Source: Actinomycetota bacterium (GTDB lineage: Bacteria > Actinomycetota > Actinomycetes > Actinomycetales > Dermatophilaceae). From it: 64,000 nt of DNA. The stretch spans positions 62,001-126,000 of the forward strand of contig JAIUPO010000005.1 of the NCBI GenBank assembly GCA_020160805.1. The letters run 5' to 3'. This document shows, in pieces, positions 8,335-17,018 of the stretch. The stretch's first letter is position 1, and each line of letters opens with the position of its first letter. The notes under the pieces were generated by a model, which was not told the origin of the DNA, made no database searches, and saw only the letters and a program-made list of their open reading frames with translations. The position numbers and the translations under genes are program-made.

Positions 8335-9480
8335 TTGCTAGCCGTCACCGAGTTCGACGCCGGCGCCCGCGCCATGGGCTTCCTCGCCGCGGCGACCTGG
8401 CTGCCGTGGCTGCTCATCAGTCTCCCGGCCGGGGTGTGGATCGATCGCGGCGACGCCCGCCGGATCATGATCGGGGCCGATCTGTGGTCAGCGGCGGTCA
8501 CGGCGAGCGTTCCGGTCGCGTGGGCTTTCGGTCATCTCACCCTGGCGCACGTCTTCGCCGCAGCGCTCGGCGTTGGTTTCGGCTCCGTCTTCTTCCGCAC
8601 GGCCTACGCCTCCCTGGTGCCGCAGGTCGTTGCGAAAGACGATCTGGAACAAGCGAATTCGCGACTGGTGGGCACGGAATCGGCGATGCAGATCGCCGGC
8701 CCCGGCGTGGGTGGCGCTCTCGTCGCGCTGGTCGGGGCGGCATACACCGTGGTCCTCGACTCGATTTCCTTCCTCGTCTCGGCCCTCTGCCTGGCTCGGA
8801 TACGCCCGGGTGACATGTCGCGTCCCACGCCGCCGGCTCGCGAGCCGATGCTCACCTCGATTCGGGCCGGCCTGCGCGTGCTCGCTCGCGATCCTTATGT
8901 CCGGTATTTCGCGGTGCAGGGCGGTGTGTCCAACTTCGCGCTCACGGGCTATGGCGCCCTTCTGGTGCTCTTCCTTGTCAAGGACCTGCACCTGCCGGCC
9001 GGCGCGATCGGGGTCGTGATCGCCGTTGGCAGTGTCGGTGGGCTGATCGGTGCCAGCATCGCGCGCCGGACCTCCACACGCCTCGGTCAGGGGCCGGCGA
9101 TGGTTGCGCTGCAGATCATCGGTGGCCCCGCGGCCCTGCTCATCCCCGCCGCGCAGCCGGGCCTGCTCGTCCTGCTCGTGCCGCTTGGCGAAGTGCTCGT
9201 CGGGATCGGCGTCGTCGGTGCCAATGTGCTGCGAGGCGCCTTCCGGATGCGTTATGTCCCAGGCGAACTCATGGCGCGAGTCGTCTCGGCCAGCGCACTG
9301 GTCAATCTCGGGACAATGCCCCTCGGCGGTCTCGCGGCGGCCTGGCTCGGCGAGCAGTTCGGCGTGCGCAGCGCGATCGCGCTGCTCGCCGCGCTGCACG
9401 CGCTGGCGTCGCTGTCGGTCCTGATCGGGCCCTATCGACCGGGCCGTCCGCTCCCGGATGCGCCAATGCCGGTGCGCTGA
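8335..9480 (+). CDS. MFS transporter, probably 5'-truncated
   Basis: At least 381 residues of a DHA3-like major facilitator. Homology starts abruptly at TTTLVFPLLAVTEFDAG, the middle of the usual first membrane helix; family members carry about 20-30 more residues before it. The reading frame stays open upstream into the araC-like gene but codes for nothing resembling an MFS N-terminus. The only usable start is TTG 8335 and no ribosome site precedes it. The rest is intact: about eleven hydrophobic helices and the loop motif PAGVWIDRGDARR. Either a deletion fused it to the araC gene, or it is made from a weak start. Function, if any, would be drug efflux. Confidence 0.7.
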   Translation: MLAVTEFDAGARAMGFLAAATWLPWLLISLPAGVWIDRGDARRIMIGADLWSAAVTASVPVAWAFGHLTLAHVFAAALGVGFGSVFFRTAYASLVPQVVAKDDLEQANSRLVGTESAMQIAGPGVGGALVALVGAAYTVVLDSISFLVSALCLARIRPGDMSRPTPPAREPMLTSIRAGLRVLARDPYVRYFAVQGGVSNFALTGYGALLVLFLVKDLHLPAGAIGVVIAVGSVGGLIGASIARRTSTRLGQGPAMVALQIIGGPAALLIPAAQPGLLVLLVPLGEVLVGIGVVGANVLRGAFRMRYVPGELMARVVSASALVNLGTMPLGGLAAAWLGEQFGVRSAIALLAALHALASLSVLIGPYRPGRPLPDAPMPVR

Positions 9481-9493
9481 CTCGCCACGCCAC

Positions 9494-9994
9494 TCAGGGC
9501 GTGACGGCCGAGGCCGTTCCGTCGGTCATGGCCAGCAGGTCGGCGTATGACGTGCGGAAGACCGCGTGCGAGTGCCCGCCCGCGGCCCAGACCTGCTCGA
9601 ACTGCTCCAGGTAGGTGTCCACCACGGTCCGCAATGGCGTGGGGTGACCCACCGGCGCGACCCCGCCGATCGCCATACCCGTGTGAGCGCGGACGAAGTC
9701 CGGGTCGGCCCGATCGAGGCTGGCCAGATCGAGGGCCTGTGCGAGGTAGGTCGTGTCGACCCGATGCCCGCCCGAGGCCATGACGAGCACCGGCGAGGCC
9801 GAGCCGTCGGCGTCAATACCCTTGAAGATCAACGAATTCGCGATCTCGGCGGGCGTGATGCCGAGGGCGTCCGCCGCCGCTTGGGCGGTCTTGACGGCAT
9901 CGGGCAGCACCCGGAAGTCCGGGTCGAAACCGCGGTCTGCCAGGGCGGCACGCACGGCCGAGACGGCCGGGTGGGAAGTCAGGTCGGGGCTCAC
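9494..9994 (-). CDS. YbaK/prolyl-tRNA editing domain protein
   Basis: A 166-residue YbaK/EbsC-type deacylase. The fold is recognisable from KTAQAAADALGITPAEIANS, SLIFKGIDADG, LVMASGGHRVD and the glycine-rich GMAIGGVAPVGHPTPL, where the catalytic Lys in SLIFK and the GxxPxGH loop are conserved. Relatives hydrolyse mischarged Cys- or Ala-tRNA(Pro). GTG 9994 gives the standard length; the longer frame upstream runs through a palindromic repeat and is not homologous. Divergent from the hypothetical membrane gene. Confidence 0.85.
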   Translation of the reverse strand: MSPDLTSHPAVSAVRAALADRGFDPDFRVLPDAVKTAQAAADALGITPAEIANSLIFKGIDADGSASPVLVMASGGHRVDTTYLAQALDLASLDRADPDFVRAHTGMAIGGVAPVGHPTPLRTVVDTYLEQFEQVWAAGGHSHAVFRTSYADLLAMTDGTASAVTP

Positions 9995-10067
9995 CCCGCG
10001 ACTGTATGCCCGTGTGGCCAGCGCGGTGTGTCGCTCGTCGAGATCGTGGCGCCGAAAGCCACGCGCG

Positions 10068-10111
10068 GTGGGGAACTTTGCTGCTGCCCTGGCGACAGCG
10101 AACTTCCCCAC
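10068..10111. repeat. 44-bp palindromic repeat, copy 1
   Basis: An imperfect palindrome beginning GTGGGGAACTTTGCTG and ending with CAGCGAACTTCCCCAC. It lies in the gap between the divergent YbaK-like and membrane-protein genes. It matches 40 of 44 bases with the copy at 13389-13432 inside dnaE2. Confidence 0.8.
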
Positions 10112-10159
10112 GATCGCTGAGGCGCGGCCGGGCAGCTTGGCGAGGAGCCACTCGTTAAG

Positions 10160-10876
10160 GTGCCTGTCGTGGGAGGGACGTCGACGACGCGGCTGGATCC
10201 GCTGCTGGTGCACCAGACCGTTGAGCGGCTGGCCGAGCGGATCCGGGCGCGCTTCCCCGAGCGCGGGTTGAACCTTGTCGCCGAGCAGTTGGCGCAGATC
10301 TCCCAGGATGTCGGATCGAGTGCTCCCGGATTGCGTCGGCGCCTGCTCGCGACATCGTGGTTCGCCCGCATCATCGGGGCGGTAGTCCTGGCCGCCACCT
10401 CTGTGCTGCTCGTCGTGACGATCCGTGATGCCATCCAGCACGGCCCAGACCAGTCTTTCGAGTGGGTGCCACTCATCGAGTCGCTGATCAACGATCTGGT
10501 GTTCGCTGGGATCGCCCTGTTTTTCCTGATGGCGCTGCCGGAGCGCATCCAGCGCCGCGAGTTGCTCGCCACTTTGCATCGGCTGCGCTCGCTTGCGCAC
10601 ATCGTCGACATGCACCAACTCACCAAGGATCCCGAGCGGCTTCGCCCGGACTTCGTCAAAACGACGAAATCCGCTGAGCCAGGCCTAGATCGGGATCAGT
10701 TGGAGCACTATCTCGACTACTGCTCCGAGTTGCTCAGCCTCATCGGCAAGGTCGCGGCGCTCTGCGCCGAGGAGTCCGAGGATGCCGTGGTGCTCGACAC
10801 GATCACCGGCATCGAGACGATGACCACGGACATGGCCGGCAAAATTTGGCAGAAGATTTCGCTGCTACCCGACTGA
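10160..10876 (+). CDS. Hypothetical two-helix membrane protein
   Basis: A 238-residue protein I do not recognise. Residues about 67-88 (WFARIIGAVVLAATSVLLVV) and 107-130 (NDLVFAGIALFFLMALPERI) are membrane helices. The N-terminal 60 residues and the long C-terminal region are helical and cytoplasmic-looking, with LHRLRSLAHIVDMHQLTKDP and a helix ending EYxxLxxLIGKVAALCAEES-like. The C-terminal part resembles the helical segment found in some phage-defence-adjacent or signalling membrane proteins, but I assign no function. GTG 10169 is an alternative start. Confidence 0.6.
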   Translation: MPVVGGTSTTRLDPLLVHQTVERLAERIRARFPERGLNLVAEQLAQISQDVGSSAPGLRRRLLATSWFARIIGAVVLAATSVLLVVTIRDAIQHGPDQSFEWVPLIESLINDLVFAGIALFFLMALPERIQRRELLATLHRLRSLAHIVDMHQLTKDPERLRPDFVKTTKSAEPGLDRDQLEHYLDYCSELLSLIGKVAALCAEESEDAVVLDTITGIETMTTDMAGKIWQKISLLPD

Positions 10877-10923
10877 GGTTCATCGCATCGCCTGCACGAC
10901 GAGCAGGTGAGGGGCAACGAAGC

Positions 10924-10952
10924 GCGGGCCCCGGCATACTGCCGAAGCCCGC
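10924..10952. terminator. Hairpin between convergent genes
   Basis: Arms 10924-10936 and 10940-10952 pair at 11 of 13 positions around a 3-base loop. It lies between the membrane-protein gene and the convergent M43 protease gene, so a bidirectional terminator is likely. No U tract is present. Confidence 0.5.
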
Positions 10953-10978
10953 GATCGAGGGTGAGGATCAGGGAAGGT

Positions 10979-11749
10979 TCACTTGCCCTGACGGTAGGTC
11001 GCCCACATTGACTGCGCCCGGGAGATCTGGCCTGCGCTGAAGGTGTTCATGCAGGCATCGTCGGTGTAGTCCATGAAGTTCTTGATCGGGTCGAGACCGG
11101 CCGAGCGACGGCATGTGTCCCGCCCGGTCGGGCAGCCATAGGCCGCGGACTTCTCGGCCGGGGTGTCGGCGACATAGTCGCCCTGGCCGTTATACCCGCC
11201 CTGGAAGGTGTGGTAGAGCCCGAACCAGTGCCCCGCTTCGTGGGTCGCGGTGTCGCCGAGGTTGTAGGGCGCGGCCGTGCCGCCGGGCAGCGACTGATCG
11301 AGCAGGACGACACCGTCCATGACGTCATAGCTGCTCTTGGGGAAGGTCGCCCAGCCGAGGAGCCCGCCGCCGAGGCTGGCGGAGTAAAGGTTGAGGTCGG
11401 CCATCGTGCCCTTGCGTAGGGCGGTCTTCATGGACTTCTCGGCGGTTGAGCCGTTGGTGAGCCCGTTGTACCAGGTGGTGTTATTGGTGTAGTCCGTGCC
11501 CGCCAAGGTGAAGCTGAATCCGCTGCCGGCGTAGGCATTGTTGAGGACGGTGATCTGGTTGTTGATCATCGTCGAGCTGAGATTGCCCTTCGCATCGGTG
11601 ATGACGTGGAAGTAGACATTGACCGTTGCGGCGACCGCGCGAGAGCCGGACCGATTGATGCCCTTGGCGGCGGCGGAGGTGCGACGGTGAACGCTTATGC
11701 GGGGGGTATTCCGTTCGGGTTGGGGTAGCCGTGTGTGGCCGTCGACCAC
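10979..11749 (-). CDS. M43 family zinc metalloprotease lacking a signal peptide
   Basis: A 256-residue pappalysin-type (M43B) metalloprotease domain. The zinc site is complete: [13 protein letters not shown] with the extended HExxHxxGxxH motif, and the Met-turn region [13 protein letters not shown] with the disulphide-forming cysteines. Actinobacterial relatives are secreted and about 50-70 residues longer at the N-terminus, with a signal peptide and a pro-region. Here homology begins at [19 protein letters not shown], and the residues before it (from GTG 11749) are not a signal peptide in any frame that I can see. The gene has probably lost its 5' end and its product would stay in the cytoplasm. 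Confidence 0.75.
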   Translation of the reverse strand: MVDGHTRLPQPERNTPRISVHRRTSAAAKGINRSGSRAVAATVNVYFHVITDAKGNLSSTMINNQITVLNNAYAGSGFSFTLAGTDYTNNTTWYNGLTNGSTAEKSMKTALRKGTMADLNLYSASLGGGLLGWATFPKSSYDVMDGVVLLDQSLPGGTAAPYNLGDTATHEAGHWFGLYHTFQGGYNGQGDYVADTPAEKSAAYGCPTGRDTCRRSAGLDPIKNFMDYTDDACMNTFSAGQISRAQSMWATYRQGK

Positions 11750-11846
11750 TATGACGCACCTTGAGCCGCCGTGCTACCGGAAGGTAACCAGAATCTGAGA
11801 GATCGGGCTTGACGGTCGAGCATCCGACCGGAGTAGAGTCAGAATA

Positions 11847-11873
11847 GAACATATGTTCGACGAACGGATGTTC
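11847..11873 (+). promoter_or_regulatory. Tandem LexA (SOS) boxes
   Basis: Two perfect matches to the GAAC-N4-GTTC core of the Gram-positive/actinobacterial SOS box: GAACATATGTTC (11847-11858) and GAACGGATGTTC (11862-11873), separated by three bases. A possible -35 (TTGACG, 11809-11814) lies upstream. The gene block downstream ends in dnaE2, a classic LexA target, so damage-inducible control is strongly suggested. Confidence 0.9.
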
Positions 11874-11945
11874 GGTTTCAACTCTAGTCGCCGCCGGCGG
11901 ATCTCGTCCATCCCCGGCCGCCCGAGCGTGAAGGAGCGCCCGCCG

Positions 11946-12233
11946 ATGGCCCGCCGATATGACGAACCCGTCGACGTCCAGTCTCGGGATGAGGTGATGT
12001 CCGCCTTCATCTGGCGGGGCCGGTTGTATGCCGTGCGCGGAGTCCTCGACCGCTGGACCGAGCGCCGCTCCTGGTGGCAGGACCCGGTCGGTACCCCGCA
12101 GGCGGGGGAGCGGACCGTATGGCGGGTGGAGGCCAGCGCTGGCCGGTGCGCGGGCAGCGGGATCTATGACATCGGCCGCGACACCGACGCCGCCACCGTC
12201 CCGGCATGGACGCTGCTGCGGGTGCAGGACTGA
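11946..12233 (+). CDS. DUF6504 family protein
   Basis: A 95-residue protein (MARRYDEPVDVQSRDEVMSA) with the family's WRGRLYAVRGVLDRW and WRVEA segments. DUF6504 proteins are small actinobacterial proteins often encoded next to error-prone polymerases; their biochemical role is not established. An AAGGAG lies 9 bases before ATG 11946. First gene after the two SOS boxes; its stop overlaps the next start by one base (TGATG). Confidence 0.85.
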   Translation: MARRYDEPVDVQSRDEVMSAFIWRGRLYAVRGVLDRWTERRSWWQDPVGTPQAGERTVWRVEASAGRCAGSGIYDIGRDTDAATVPAWTLLRVQD

Positions 12234-12802
12234 TGACGATGACGACGGAGCAGATGATGGTGACGCGAGCCGATGCACCCCCAGAGCCGCTGCGCGAGCA
12301 GGCGCCGAGTCGGCCAGCCGGTGCTGAGCGGGAGCGGGTGCCGGCCACTCGGGTCGCCTCCGCGCTGGACTTGCTCGACGGTTCCCAGGCTAGCCTGCTC
12401 GAGGCCGGTCACGCCGAGCACATCGGGCAGCGGTATGCCGTGGCCCAACTCTCCGCCCTGCGCGCCGCCGCCGCGGTGCTCGCCGTCCGCGGCCCGCGCC
12501 TGGCCGGCTCGCGCGGCTCCGGCGGGCCGCGCAATCTGTGGGAGATCCTGCCCGCCGTCGCGCCGGAATTGCAGGAGTGGGCCGACTTCTTCGCGCTGTG
12601 CGCCACCCGGCGCGAAGTGCTCGGGCGGGCGAGCGACACGGCATACCACCCGGGCCCGGAGGGCTCCCGCGAGGAACCGATGACGGTGCGGGAGGCCGAC
12701 GATCTGGTGCGCTCGGCGCAACAGTTCCACGACCGGGTGCGGACCCTGCTCGGCCTGACCCGGCGCACCGGGCCGGTGCTGCTGGCGCCGATGACCACCT
12801 GA
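12233..12802 (+). CDS. SAV_6107-type HEPN domain protein
   Basis: A 189-residue helical protein of the SAV_6107 HEPN group. The core is ALDLLDGSQASLLEAGHAEH followed by RYAVAQLSALRAAAAVLAVR and a C-terminal helix from SAQQFHDRVRTLLGL. In many high-GC actinomycetes this gene lies between DUF6504 and dnaE2/imuB, as here, suggesting a part in the damage-inducible mutagenesis machinery; the mechanism is unknown. I see no RxxxxH nuclease motif of toxin-type HEPN proteins. Start coupled to the upstream stop. Confidence 0.8.
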   Translation: MTMTTEQMMVTRADAPPEPLREQAPSRPAGAERERVPATRVASALDLLDGSQASLLEAGHAEHIGQRYAVAQLSALRAAAAVLAVRGPRLAGSRGSGGPRNLWEILPAVAPELQEWADFFALCATRREVLGRASDTAYHPGPEGSREEPMTVREADDLVRSAQQFHDRVRTLLGLTRRTGPVLLAPMTT

Positions 12803-12895
12803 CCGACCCCGCGCCCGACCCCGATCGGCGGGCGGCGTCACCCGATGGCGCCGCCCGGTGATCCGCGCTGCCCTTTCGACGGAAACCCTTCTGCC

Positions 12896-15800
12896 ATGAC
12901 CGATTTCGCTCATCTGCATCTCGCCTCCGGCTTCTCAATGCGCTATGGCACGGCAATGCCTGAGGCGCTGGTGGAGCGGGCGGCGCAGTACGGCCAGCCG
13001 GCCGTCGCCCTCACCGATCGCGATGGTTTGTATGGCGCGGTGCGCTTCGTCCAAGCCGCGGCCAAGGCCGGCCTCGAAGCGGTGCTCGGGGTCGATCTGG
13101 CGATGGCGCGCGGCATTCTCGATCCGCCGCCAGATCCGCGCGCCCGCCCGCCGCGCACCCCCGTGCGCGGCGGTGCCGTCGTCGACCCGCGCCTGCCGCG
13201 GGTGACGGCGCTCGCCGTCGGCGCCGGCGGTTCGCAGGGCCCCGCCACCGGGCTGCCGTATGCCGAGGGCTGGGCCGCCCTGTGCCGTCTGGTGACCGAC
13301 ACTCACCTGCGCGGTGAGCGCGGCATCCCGATCAGCGCTCCGGACCGCGTGGCGCACTATGCCGCCGGGGCGCCCGGGCGCGCCGGTGGTGGGGAAATTC
13401 GCTGCTGCCCTGGCGACAGCAAACGTCCCCACCGAGCGGGGTGCGCCGAACCCGCCCGACTCATCGTGCTGCTCGGCCCGGACTCCGATGTCGGTCGGGC
13501 GGTGCTGCGCAAGGACCTCGCGGCGGCCAGGGATCTATTGCGTGCCTGGCAGACGGTCCTACCACGCGACGGGCTCGTCGTGGAGATCGTCTGCCATGGT
13601 GGCCCCGATGGCACGAGCGGTTCGCGCAATCACGCGGCCCGGATGCTGAATCTTGCTGATGCGCAGGGAGTTCCGGCGATTCTGACGGCAGCGGTGCGGC
13701 ATATCGATCCCGTCGATGCTCGCATCGTCGATGTCCTTGATGCCGCCCGGCGACTCGTCCTGCTCGACCGCCGCCACCTCGACCGGGTCTCGGAAGCCGG
13801 GCATCTCGCGAGCACCGCGACGATGCACCGCATCGCCCGCGAGGTGGCGGAGCGGGCGGGGCACACGACATACGACCGGGCCGACCGTCTCATCGCCGAG
13901 ACTCTCGCCCTCGCCCACCGCTGCGCCCAGAACCCGCGCCGCGATCTCGGGATCGGCGCGGTGCACCTGCCTGAGCCGCACATCCTCGGCATACCCGAAG
14001 GCACCGATCCGCAGCGCGTCCTCGACGAGCGCTGTCATGCCGCGATCCTGACCCGCTATGCCGGGGCGACCGAGAGCGAGCGAGCGGCTGTCGAGCGCCG
14101 GTTGCGCGAGGAGCTGGATGTCGTTGCGGCACTGGGCTATCCGACATACTTCATGACGGTCGCCACGGTCGTCGACCTGATCCGTGAGATGGGGGTTCGG
14201 GTCGCGGCGCGCGGCTCCGGCGCCGGGAGCCTCGTCAACTTCCTGCTCGGGATCAGCGGCGTCGACCCGATCCGCTACGACCTGCTCATGGAGCGCTTCT
14301 GCTCACCGCTGCGCGCCGAACTGCCCGATATCGATATCGATGTCGAGTCGGCCCGGCGCACCGATATCTACGAGCGCATCCTCGACCGCTTCGGCGGCGA
14401 GCGGGTGACTTGCGTGTCGATGATGGACACCTACAAGGTGCGGCATGCGATCCGCGATGTCGGCTCCGCCCTGGGTATGCCACCCGGTGAGGTCGACGAG
14501 ATCGCAAAAGCCTTCCCGCACATCAGAGCTCGCGATGCACGCCAGGCGATCGCCGACCTGCCGGAGCTGCGCCAGCGCGGCCTGGACAGCGACCAGCTCG
14601 CGACCTTCTTTGAACTCGTCGAGGCGCTCGACGGCCTGCCGCGGCATATCGCCCTGCACCCGTGCGGGGTGATCTTGTCCAATGGCACGCTGCTCGATCG
14701 CACGCCGGTCGAGGCGAGTTGGCTGGGCTTCCCGATGAGCCAGTTCGACAAGGACGATGTCGAGGTCCTCGGGCTGCTCAAGCTCGACGTCCTCGGCATC
14801 CGTATGCAGTCCTCGATGGCCTATGCCGTCGCCGAAATCGAGCGCACGACAGGGGATTTCGTCGACCTTGACGACCGCGCGCACGTGCCGCTCGACGACG
14901 AAGCGACCTTTGCGATGATCCGCACCACCCACACCCTCGGGTGCTTCCAGATCGAGAGTCCGGGGCAGCGGGAGTTGATCGGCAAGTTCGGTCCGGTGCG
15001 TTTCGAGGACCTCATCATCGACATCTCGCTCTTCCGGCCGGGGCCGGTGAAGTCCGACATGATCCGGCCCTTCCTGGAGGCGCGGCACGGCTGGGCGGAT
15101 GCCGAATTCCTACACCCCACGCTGATCCCGGCGCTGCAAGAGACCGAGGGGGTGGTCGTCTTCCACGAGCAGATGCTGCGGATCATCTCCGAGACGACCG
15201 GTGTTTCGCTCGCCCAGGCCGACGAGGTCCGCCGGGCAATGGGTAGCCCGAGCGGCATCGAGGAGATCGAGACCTGGTGGCACCCGGCGGCTCGCGCCCG
15301 CGGCTACAAGCAGGAGCATCGCGACCGAATCTGGGCTGTGCTCAAGGCTTTTGCCTCCTTCGGCTTCTGCAAGGCGCACGCTGCGGCCTTCGCGCTGCCG
15401 ACCTATCAGAGCGCCTGGCTCAAGGCGCACTGGCCCGCGCACTTCCTCGCCGGGGTCCTCACGCACGACCCCGGGATGTATCCCAAGCGCCTCATCCTCG
15501 ATGACGCTCGCGTCCACGGGATCACCGTCCTTGGCCTCGATGTCAACGCCTCCGGCGACACCTACCGCGTCGAACGTCTTGACCCCGCCGACAACAGCCC
15601 GCACCTGGCCGCGCTCGGCGATCTCTGGCACCCACCGCCGCCGCCCGATCCGGACATGGCCGATGGCACCGGATGGGGGATCCGGCTAGCGCTGTCCGAT
15701 GTCAATGGCATCAGCGCCGCCGAGGTCTCGCGGATCGTCGCCGGGCAGCCGTATGCCAGCCTCGCCGACTTCTGGCATCGCGCCCAAGTCTCCCGGCCGA

Positions 15801-16792
15801 TCCTCGAAAAGCTCATCCTGGCAGGGGGTTTCGACACGATCTACGCCATGGGAAGCAGCGCCGGTGGTCTTGGCCGGCACGGCCGGATCACCCGCCGGGA
15901 CCTGCTCCTCGGGGCGGCCGAACTCGACCGGTGGGAGCGCGGCATACGCACTGGTCGGCGGCGGGCCCGACCGGCGCGCATGGTGACCGAAGGGGTTGCC
16001 GCACAAGGTCTTTCGTCGGGGATCGACCCGCGTGATCTGGCTGCCGCGCAGTCCCAGGCGGCCGCTCCGGTGCGCGCCGAGCCGATCCAGATGGCGCTCG
16101 ATCTCGGCGACGAACCGCAGTTGAGCGCGGGCGCCGGTCTGCCGGATATGGCTGTGCCAGAACGCATTCGCGCCGAGCTCGACATCCTTGGCCTGGATGC
16201 CACCGGGCATGTCATGGACTTCTATGCCCCGATGCTGCGGGCTCTCGGGGTCACGCCGAGCAGTTCCTTGATGGGGACGCGCAGCAACACCACCGTGCTT
16301 GTCGCCGGGGTCAAGGTCGCCACCCAGACCCCGCCGATCCGCTCCGGTCGCCGGGTCGTCTTCCTCACCCTCGAGGACGGCACCGGCCCCTCCGACTCCA
16401 CCTTCTTCGAGGATGTGCAGGGGCCGTATGCCGGCACCGTCTTCCACTCCTGGCTGCTGCTCGTGCGCGGCATCACCCGCCGCACCGGCGCCCGCGGGAT
16501 TTCGCTGCGCGCCACCGGTGCCTGGGAGTTGGCCACCTTGTGGGAGGCCTGGCTCTCTGGCGGACTGGAGGCGGTGCACACCCTCCTCGCGGAGCACGAC
16601 ATACCCCTGGACGCAGCCGGCAATCCGGTCAAGGGCGAGCGCACCGGCGTCGCCGAATCCGCCGGCTCGCGCCGGGTCCTCGTGCACGCCAGCGGCTTCC
16701 GCCAGAGTCCGTATGCCGACACAAAACCCCCCGGCGAGGCCATCACCTCACGCAAACTCTGGCACGCCAGCCCCGGCTCCTCCGGCTGGTGA
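12896..16792 (+). CDS. dnaE2: Error-prone DNA polymerase III alpha subunit DnaE2
   Basis: A 1298-residue C-family polymerase for translesion synthesis. The PHP domain opens with FAHLHLASGFSMRYG and ALTDRDGLYGAVRF. The palm catalytic triad includes LPDIDIDVES (about residue 475) and the later FRPGPVKSDMI. The fingers, the helix-hairpin-helix region (ISAAEVSRIVAGQPYASLAD) and the C-terminal OB fold (LVAGVKVATQTPP) follow. SOS control is indicated by the LexA boxes upstream. It is longer than the usual 1050-1150 residues, partly because a 44-bp palindromic repeat is inserted in frame in the PHP region (about residues 165-179). No imuA' or imuB lies beside it. An in-frame upstream start at 12845 lacks homology. 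Confidence 0.92.
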   Translation: MTDFAHLHLASGFSMRYGTAMPEALVERAAQYGQPAVALTDRDGLYGAVRFVQAAAKAGLEAVLGVDLAMARGILDPPPDPRARPPRTPVRGGAVVDPRLPRVTALAVGAGGSQGPATGLPYAEGWAALCRLVTDTHLRGERGIPISAPDRVAHYAAGAPGRAGGGEIRCCPGDSKRPHRAGCAEPARLIVLLGPDSDVGRAVLRKDLAAARDLLRAWQTVLPRDGLVVEIVCHGGPDGTSGSRNHAARMLNLADAQGVPAILTAAVRHIDPVDARIVDVLDAARRLVLLDRRHLDRVSEAGHLASTATMHRIAREVAERAGHTTYDRADRLIAETLALAHRCAQNPRRDLGIGAVHLPEPHILGIPEGTDPQRVLDERCHAAILTRYAGATESERAAVERRLREELDVVAALGYPTYFMTVATVVDLIREMGVRVAARGSGAGSLVNFLLGISGVDPIRYDLLMERFCSPLRAELPDIDIDVESARRTDIYERILDRFGGERVTCVSMMDTYKVRHAIRDVGSALGMPPGEVDEIAKAFPHIRARDARQAIADLPELRQRGLDSDQLATFFELVEALDGLPRHIALHPCGVILSNGTLLDRTPVEASWLGFPMSQFDKDDVEVLGLLKLDVLGIRMQSSMAYAVAEIERTTGDFVDLDDRAHVPLDDEATFAMIRTTHTLGCFQIESPGQRELIGKFGPVRFEDLIIDISLFRPGPVKSDMIRPFLEARHGWADAEFLHPTLIPALQETEGVVVFHEQMLRIISETTGVSLAQADEVRRAMGSPSGIEEIETWWHPAARARGYKQEHRDRIWAVLKAFASFGFCKAHAAAFALPTYQSAWLKAHWPAHFLAGVLTHDPGMYPKRLILDDARVHGITVLGLDVNASGDTYRVERLDPADNSPHLAALGDLWHPPPPPDPDMADGTGWGIRLALSDVNGISAAEVSRIVAGQPYASLADFWHRAQVSRPILEKLILAGGFDTIYAMGSSAGGLGRHGRITRRDLLLGAAELDRWERGIRTGRRRARPARMVTEGVAAQGLSSGIDPRDLAAAQSQAAAPVRAEPIQMALDLGDEPQLSAGAGLPDMAVPERIRAELDILGLDATGHVMDFYAPMLRALGVTPSSSLMGTRSNTTVLVAGVKVATQTPPIRSGRRVVFLTLEDGTGPSDSTFFEDVQGPYAGTVFHSWLLLVRGITRRTGARGISLRATGAWELATLWEAWLSGGLEAVHTLLAEHDIPLDAAGNPVKGERTGVAESAGSRRVLVHASGFRQSPYADTKPPGEAITSRKLWHASPGSSGW
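13389..13432. repeat. 44-bp palindromic repeat, copy 2, inside dnaE2
   Basis: Begins GTGGGGAAATTCGCTG and ends CAGCAAACGTCCCCAC; 40 of 44 bases match the copy at 10068-10111. It is translated as part of DnaE2 (GGGEIRCCPGDSKRPHRAG), a cysteine- and lysine-containing stretch unlike its surroundings. Copies in gene and intergenic DNA indicate a mobile or amplified palindromic unit. Confidence 0.8.
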
Positions 16793-16872
16793 TCGCACGC
16801 GCCGAAGTAGCTGCCGGCGGCGGCGGACCGGCGGCGGCGGCGGAATCCCACAGTGACGATCTCGCGGTCAGG

Positions 16873-16930
16873 TCGTCACGTTGGGCTGAGGTCGTCAGGT
16901 TGATGTGACGACCTCGGCCGAACGTGACGA
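16873..16930. repeat. 25-bp inverted repeat
   Basis: Arms 16873-16897 and 16906-16930 match at 23 of 25 positions with an 8-base loop; the inner 10 bp (GAGGTCGTCA/TGACGACCTC) are perfect. It follows dnaE2 and precedes the methyltransferase gene, so it could end dnaE2 transcription. A GGC-rich run lies just upstream (about 16813-16842). Confidence 0.65.
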
Positions 16931-17018
16931 ACTCGAGGTTCTGTCACCAGGTGCCGCACGCCTCCGCCGCGCCGTACGCGTCAAGGGGCTGTCGGAGGCA
17001 CCGCATACAGTTGCGCAT

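Noticed and set aside
16813-16842. GGC-type trinucleotide repeat as a regulatory microsatellite
   Set aside because: Short and imperfect; such runs are common in 70% GC DNA.
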